Shown here in pieces: positions 58,138 to 64,000 of a DNA stretch of 64,000 nt (the first letter of the stretch is position 1; the number at the start of each line of letters is the position of its first letter). The notes under the pieces are model-generated. The model had not been told where the DNA came from and did not search any database. It saw nothing but the letters and a program-made list of their open reading frames with translations. Origin of the DNA: Heliocidaris tuberculata (lineage: Eukaryota; Echinodermata; Echinoidea; Camarodonta; Echinometridae); the NCBI GenBank assembly GCA_025618425.1, contig CM046847.1:15125968-15189967 (forward strand). The letters are read 5' to 3'. The position numbers and the translations under genes were made by a program.

Positions 58138-58575
58138 GCCGTTCCACACGAGGCGTCATTGGTCGGGGGGGGGGGGGCATTTCATCAAGTGTCTTGTCTG
58201 TGATTTTTACCGACAATTTTTTTTCCCGCCAGCCCTCCAAAAGTCGCTCAGTGGTGGTGGTGGTGGTGGGGGGGGGGGGGGGGGGTGGCATGGCAAAATA
58301 AAAAAATTCCCCAGCGCTCCAAAAGTCTTGTGGGGGTATCATATATTATTGGGTCCACATTTCTCTGACAAGCAAAAAAAAACAAAACAAACAAATAAAG
58401 GGGGATTTTTTTTCCCCGTCAAAAGTTGTCAAAGGGCAGTCTGCCCCCCCCCCCCCCCCCGGGTACGCTAGTGTGAACAGTGCATACATTTCGTTAGATT
58501 ACTGCCTTCCCAGGCTTGATTAGGGCAGGTAATAACGTAATCAAAATTACGCTGTGTGTGTAGCGGGTATAAGTG
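58138..58575. mobile_element. M-family-related inverted-repeat unit
   Basis: GGCCGTTCCACACGAGGCGT on the left and CCCGCTACACACACAGCGTA (reverse complement of the right) frame it. Inside are G runs with GGT repeats (58252-58285), a C run (58443-58460) and the words GTGTGAACAGTGCATACAT, GGTAATAACGTAATC. The equivalent unit in copy B is about 61624-62060. Confidence 0.55.
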
Positions 58576-59456
58576 TAAAACTAAAAGTGTCAAAGACGGT
58601 CAAGGAATGCCGTGGTCTGTAATTCTATAGCCGGCATCCTAACCGCCAATGTACGCTGTATTGATTCGTTATCATAAACCAACTGATTTTTAAATCACAT
58701 TTATCACGGTTATGTCTTTCAATGACCTTGTAAATATCCCTCCCCCCCCCCCCCCCCCCCCACTGATTCGCCTCCTCTCCTTTAAATAACAGACATCATG
58801 ACATATGCTTTTACATTAAAACAAAAAAAAAAACGAAAAAAAACTAACATCAACGCTCAAGTACATGACTTTCAGTCATGTTAAAAACAACCACTACCAG
58901 ATAATTTTATGAAAGTAAATGATCATCACTGACGTGGTCAGTATTTACATAACACACTGAATATTCAAGAGTGATTGTCGCACAGCGTCATATCATTACC
59001 CATTGAACTTGGGGAATCCCCAAATCAATCTTCATTGCTCCAATGGAGTGGGTATTCCCCTAATCCACGGCCTGGGCTGCTCTCTATCCCTGGCCGTGTG
59101 TATCGTACGTACCTGCGCGCCGCTCACTAATCAGCTTACAAATATAATATACACACAAATTACGCACGTACGGAAACAGAACCTGAGAACAGGGGAGGGT
59201 GAATTTGTGGGGAAGAGGGAATTCGTAGGGATCAGCGCGCGCGCACGCACGCATGCATTCGAGAAAGGTGAAAGATTGAAACGACCATAAACTGGTCTAG
59301 TACAGTATTCCCCAAGTGAAGAAACTCGATAAAACTGAAATTTGTCAAGTGCTTCATAGAAAGATAGATGTAATGAATATAATGTCTAAAGTAGGGTAAT
59401 GAGCAAATGAACGGTTAAAATCATAATAATTCAAATTCATATGAATTAAAGATTTA

Positions 59457-59486
59457 TACACACACACGCACACACACACACGCACG

Positions 59487-59551
<65 letters not shown>
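59457..59551. repeat. (AC)n then (AT)n microsatellite, copy A
   Basis: Alternating CA/CG repeats pass directly into a TA run. The copy B counterpart (62948-63034) has a shorter TA run interrupted once. Confidence 0.93.
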
Positions 59552-59553
<2 letters not shown>

Positions 59554-59992
59554 ATCATTTATATTTCCTTTGTAGAGCTGTCGCGTAGTCGAGTGGATGG
59601 AAATCTTTACTGAAGAAGTTAATAAAGTACAAGTGAATTAATATTAAAATATAAAAATTATATCATAATTGTATAATGTTTGGGTAGCACATTTTACCCC
59701 TTGGCTTACTTATGGGCGCTTCCACAACTTCCAATGTGACAATTCCACACATCTGCATAAATCTGGGTTTTTTTAATTAACCTATAGCCATATGAAGCTT
59801 AATTGTTATGCAAGAAATGTATTCATTACAAAAAGTAAAATTAATAATCAGTTACTGACTTCCTTCACTGAAATGTTATAAATTCAGAATGTTTGTTGTT
59901 GTTTTTTGTCTGTTGTTTTTTATAAGTTTAAACACAAAGTATACCAGATTCTTGGATAAATTCTGTTATCGAAATTCTTCTTGTTATGAGAT

Positions 59993-60344
59993 AATTCAGG
60001 TCAAATTTACATAGTACAATCTTGAGTATTGTACGGTATTGCAAGGTATTTGTGTAATTAACACATGAATGGTACATTTCAGCATTTCAGCCACATAGAA
60101 CAGATACTTAACAAGCTCCTCTATTATGTCTTGTCAAACAGGCGCAGATGGACAAGGGGTGTGTTTACATAATCCTGACAATATCATTTGACTACTTTTG
60201 AGAAAGCAATACAATTTTCAAAATTTGATAACTTATTATTGAATAATCAATTAATTAATAATAATTAATTATCATTTAACACCAAATTGCACCCCAAGAA
60301 AGTTACAATACTCAAGATTGTACTATGTAAATTTGACCTGAATT
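59993..60344. mobile_element. 352-bp MITE with perfect 41-bp inverted repeats, copy A
   Basis: The left arm AATTCAGGTCAAATTTACAT (59993 onward, 41 bp to 60033) is matched exactly in reverse complement by the right arm (60304-60344). The last four bases, AATT, are palindromic and could be the target duplication. The interior is AT-rich with no open frame of note. Confidence 0.88.
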
Positions 60345-60402
60345 GAATAACACACATTGGAGTTATTAACGTTATAATGCAAAAAAAGAGTTTTCTCTAC
60401 AT

Positions 60403-60725
60403 CCAGAGCATTTTGGCAGCAAAGCTTGGTTTAGGGGCACTTTGGTTTTCAGGGGCGTTTTACACATCCTTCCTGATGGAATTTTTTTTCAGTTTTTATA
60501 TTTTTCTAATGTACATCCATACCTCTTCCTTCTGACAAAATTTGGCGCTTATGTTAGACGGGTGAAATCGACGACTTTGGGGCCCTTTTTTTAGGGGGGG
60601 GGGCTCTGGGGGCCAAACCCGGCCGCTTCGTTCGAGCTGACAAGCTTTTTGTGAATGACATGGATAGTCTAAGTAACTTTAAGGGGTCAAATCTCATATG
60701 TAAAATGGCCGGGGTGAATATTCCA
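60403..60725 (+). repeat. Dispersed repeat R3, copy 2
   Basis: CAGAGCATTTTGGCAGCAAA, TTCTGACAAAATTTGGCGC, GACTTTGGGGCCC, a G run, CCAAACCCGGCCGC and TTTGTGAATGACATGGATAG match 39905-40365 in order. It is cut by the window edge in copy B (63893-64000). Confidence 0.75.
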
Positions 60726-61109
60726 ACAAGTAGTTGCTAGCAAAAAGAAGCAGTTCAGCTTGATTTCTTGCTAGCAGTCGCTTTCCCAGACTAGCAAAAT
60801 GAAAGCTTACATTCCTATTCAAATTTTACTCAGCATCAAAAGAAAGGTTTTGTTCTTGTACACAAAAGCTTGCCAGATTAGTAAATGCCTATTTGAAAAG
60901 GAGGAATTTTGTTTTATCATCAACCTTTTGTTTGTTATTTTGCAAGCTCCTCTGCTACAAGTTTACGTCTTTACTTGCATGGACTTGATGGAGATTAGAA
61001 ATGTACTTTTTGCATATTAAACTGTCCTAACCACCTTTTTTTTCTAAAGCTAATAACAGAAATTACAGAAATATAAAAACAAACAAACATGAATTTAATC
61101 ACGCATAAT
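60726..61109. other. End of the copy A unit
   Basis: Non-coding. The counterpart in copy B lies beyond the window. An open frame at 60799-61020 is unsupported. Confidence 0.5.
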
Positions 61110-61121
61110 CAATACTTTTAA

Positions 61122-61528
61122 CCCTTTCAGGACAGTGATTATTTAAGGGCTAAATTGATCACATTTTGTTCTTCAAATTGGCAACAATAATATTTTTTCT
61201 TTTAGTGCTACATGGTTCAAATAAGGTGTAATGTCTTTGAAAACAATATACATGGTTAGAAATTTGTTGAATAGTTGAAAGAAATTGCCAATTTTGATGA
61301 AAAATAATGATTTGAAAACTCTCAATGTGTTGCCAATTTAAGGATCTCAAAGCTTATTCTTGTTTTTAAAATTCCTGGCATCAAACGCAATATGGTCATG
61401 CAATAAAAATGGACATAGTGTGTGCAGAAAATTTTGCTCTTTCTACTGTGCATCTGGTATATTTTTTAGAGCTCTGGATCAAAAGTTATTGAGCCAAACC
61501 ACAAAATGTGGTCAATTGTCTTGAAAGG
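61122..61528. mobile_element. piggyBac-like MITE in copy B
   Basis: Second copy of the TTAA-flanked element, with the same CCCTTTCAGGACAG and CTTGAAAGGG ends. It differs from copy A by little more than one T in a T run. Confidence 0.75.
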
Positions 61529-62989
61529 GTTAATAACTGTCATATGGGTCAGTTCCCTTCAAAGGCTCGATTAGCGCAAGTAATGACGCAATCAAAATGA
61601 TTCCTGGTGTGAGCAGGGCTTAGGGCCGTTCCACACGAGGCGTCATTGGTCGGGGGGGGCATTTCATCAAGTGTCTTGTCTGTGATTTTTACCGACAATT
61701 TTTTTTCCCGCCAGCCCTCCAAAAGTCGCTCAGTGGTGGTGGTGGTGGTGGTGGGGGGGGGGGGGGGGGGGGGGGTGGCATGGCAAAATAAAAAAATTCC
61801 CCAGCGCTCCAAAAGTCTTGTGGGGTATCATATATTATTGGGTCCACATTTCTCTGACAAGCAAAAAAAAACAAAACAAACAAATAAAGGGGGATTTTTT
61901 TTCCCCGTCAAAAGTTGTCAAAGGGCAGTCTGCCCCCCCCCCCCCCCCGGTGTACGCTAGTGTGAACAGTGCATACATTTCGTTAGATTACTGCCTTCCC
62001 AGGCTTGATTAGGGCAGGTAATAACGTAATCAAAATTACGCTGTGTGTGTAGCGGGTATAAGTGTAAAACTAAAAGTGTCAAAGACGGTCAAGGAATGCC
62101 GTGGTCTGTAATTCTATAGCCGGCATCCTAACCGCCAATGTACGTTGTATTGATTCGTTATCATAAACCAACTGATTTTTAAATCACATTTATCACGGTT
62201 ATGTCTTTCAATGACCTTGTAAATATCCCTCCTCCCCCCCCCCCCCCCCCACTGATTCGCCTCCTCTCCTTTAAATAACAGACATCATGACATATGCTTT
62301 TACATTAAAAAAAAAAAAAAAAACGAAAAAAAACTAACATCAACGCTCAAGTACATGACTTTCAGTCATGTTAAAAACAACCACTACCAGATAATTTTAT
62401 GAAAGTAAATGATCATCACTGACGTGGTCAGTATTTACATAACACACTGAATATTCAAGAGTGATTGTCGCACAGCGTCATATCATTACCCATTGAACTT
62501 GGGGAATCCCCAAATCAATCTTCATTGCTCCAATGGAGTGGGTATTCCCCTAATCCACGGCCTGGGCTGCTCTCTATCCCTGGCCGTGTGTATCGTACGT
62601 ACCTGCGCGCCGCTCACTAATCAGCTTACAAATATAATATACACACAAATTACGCACGTACGGAAACAGAACCTGAGAACAGGGGAGGGTGAATTTGTGG
62701 GGAAGAGGGAATTCGTAGGGATCAGCGCGCGCGCACGCACGCATGCATTCGAGAAAGGTGAAAGATTGAAACGACCATAAACTGGTCTAGTACAGTATTC
62801 CCCAAGTGAAGAAACTCGATAAAACTGAAATTTGTCAAGTGCTTCATAGAAAGATAGATGTAATGAATATAATGTCTAAAGTAGGGTAATGAGCAAATGA
62901 ACGGTTAAAATCATAATAATTCAAATTCATATGAATTAAAGATTTATACACACACACGCACACACACACACGCACGCACACACACACAC

Positions 62990-63036
<47 letters not shown>

Positions 63037-63475
63037 ATCATTTATATTTCCTTTGTAGAGCTGTCGCGTAGTCGAGTGGATGGAAATCTTTACTGAAGAA
63101 GTTAATAAAGTACAAGTGAATTAATATTAAAATATAAAAATTATATCATAATTGTATAATGTTTGGGTAGCACATTTTACCCCTTGGCTTACTTATGGGC
63201 GCTTCCACAACTTCCAATGTGACAATTCCACACATCTGCATAAATCTGGGTTTTTTTAATTAACCTATAGCCATATGAAGCTTAATTGTTATGCAAGAAA
63301 TGTATTCATTACAAAAAGTAAAATTAATAATCAGTTACTGACTTCCTTCACTGAAATGTTATAAATTCAGAATGTTTGTTGTTGTTTTTTGTCTGTTGTT
63401 TTTTATAAGTTTAAACACAAAGTATACCAGATTCTTGGATAAATTCTGTTATCGAAATTCTTCTTGTTATGAGAT

Positions 63476-63827
63476 AATTCAGGTCAAATTTACATAGTAC
63501 AATCTTGAGTATTGTACGGTATTGCAAGGTATTTGTGTAATTAACACATGAATGGTACATTTCAGCATTTCAGCCACATAGAACAGATACTTAACAAGCT
63601 CCTCTATTATGTCTTGTCAAACAGGCGCAGATGGACAAGGGGTGTGTTTACATAATCCTGACAATATCATTTGACTACTTTTGAGAAAGCAATACAATTT
63701 TCAAAATTTGATAACTTATTAATTAATAATCAATTAATTAATAATAATTAATTATCATTTAACACCAAATTGCACCCCAAGAAAGTTACAATACTCAAGA
63801 TTGTACTATGTAAATTTGACCTGAATT
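63476..63827. mobile_element. 352-bp MITE with long inverted repeats, copy B
   Basis: Same element as 59993-60344, with arms starting AATTCAGGTCAAATTTACAT. A small change (TTAATTAATAATC against TTATTGAATAATC) distinguishes the interiors. Confidence 0.88.
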
Positions 63828-64000
63828 GAATAACACACATTGGAGTTATTAACGTTATAATGCAAAAAAAAGAGTTTTCTCTACATCCAGAGCATTTTGG
63901 GCAACAAAGCTTGGTTTAGGGGCACTTTGGTTTTCAGGGCGTTGTACACATCCTTCCTGATGGAATTTTTTTTCAGTTTTTATATTTTTTCTAATGTACA

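Larger units (their letters stand above)
57624..61109 (+). repeat. Tandem duplication, copy A (3.49 kb unit)
   Basis: From CAATACTTTTAACCCTTTC onward, copy A matches copy B (from 61110) almost base for base at an offset of about 3485-3490. Differences seen are mainly homopolymer and microsatellite lengths plus a few substitutions (for example TACGCTGTATTG against TACGTTGTATTG). As copy B begins directly where copy A's unit ends, the arrangement is head to tail. The unit contains a TTAA MITE, an M-family element, C/G runs, AC/AT repeats (59457-59550), a 352-bp MITE and an R3 copy. Confidence 0.93.
61110..64000 (+). repeat. Tandem duplication, copy B (cut by window end)
   Basis: 2,891 bp of the second copy are visible, carrying the same elements in the same order as copy A. 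It starts at the same CAATACTTTTAACCC word, eight bases before the TTAA of the MITE. It may be followed by more copies outside the window. Confidence 0.93.

Noticed and set aside
59003..59290. 95-codon open frame, identical at 62493-62780
   Set aside because: The identity follows from the tandem duplication. The sequence matches no known protein and includes the AC/CG-rich repeat edge, so conservation is not evidence of coding.

Overview
This is a transposon-rich, AT-rich stretch of an animal genome. The deuterostome-like aminergic receptor, the mixture of L2-, CR1/Jockey- and L1-type LINEs, the tRNA-derived SINEs and the very many small inverted-repeat elements suggest a marine invertebrate, most likely an echinoderm such as a sea urchin. 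That placement is inference, not proof. There is no bacterial-type gene organisation and no CRISPR array.

Only one clear cellular gene is present: a single-exon amine G-protein-coupled receptor on the minus strand (9407-10858). It is full length, has every aminergic landmark residue, and carries DKY in place of DRY. Every other sizeable coding region belongs to a retrotransposon and is broken.

Layout. 1-9.4 kb holds a decayed CR1/Jockey-type LINE (1601-4585) whose reverse-transcriptase core has been deleted in frame, two short inverted-repeat elements and a tRNA-derived SINE. 9.4-10.9 kb is the receptor. 11-23 kb is non-coding, with a 5'-truncated sibling of the first LINE (15871-16370), a trinucleotide-repeat cluster (17.8-18.5 kb), hAT-type elements and a palindromic repeat block (21.8-22.8 kb). 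23239-29449 is a 6.2 kb unit bounded by 26-bp inverted repeats. Its arms are arrays of CGAGTT-like motifs spaced about 10 bp apart. An almost complete L2 LINE (25698-28992) and two LINE tails sit inside it. 30.6-51.7 kb holds a 1.07 kb hAT-type element that split an older element, several copies of unnamed dispersed repeats, foldback elements, a Tc1/mariner-type element, a second SINE and a transposase fragment. 54.0-55.9 kb holds a tandem repeat with a 90-bp insertion in one copy only, followed by an orphan L1-type ORF1. 57.6-64 kb is a near-identical head-to-tail duplication with a 3.49 kb unit, carrying at least two internal MITEs per copy and running off the window edge.

The most rewarding material is the layering of mobile elements. 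Insertion order can be read in several places (hAT inside an M-family element, a TTAA element inside an M-family element, L2 inside the phased-array element, a 90-bp element with its empty site next door). Elements with CAGTGGCG-type ends also seem to account for much of the unusual load of long poly-C and poly-G tracts. All alignments here were made by eye.
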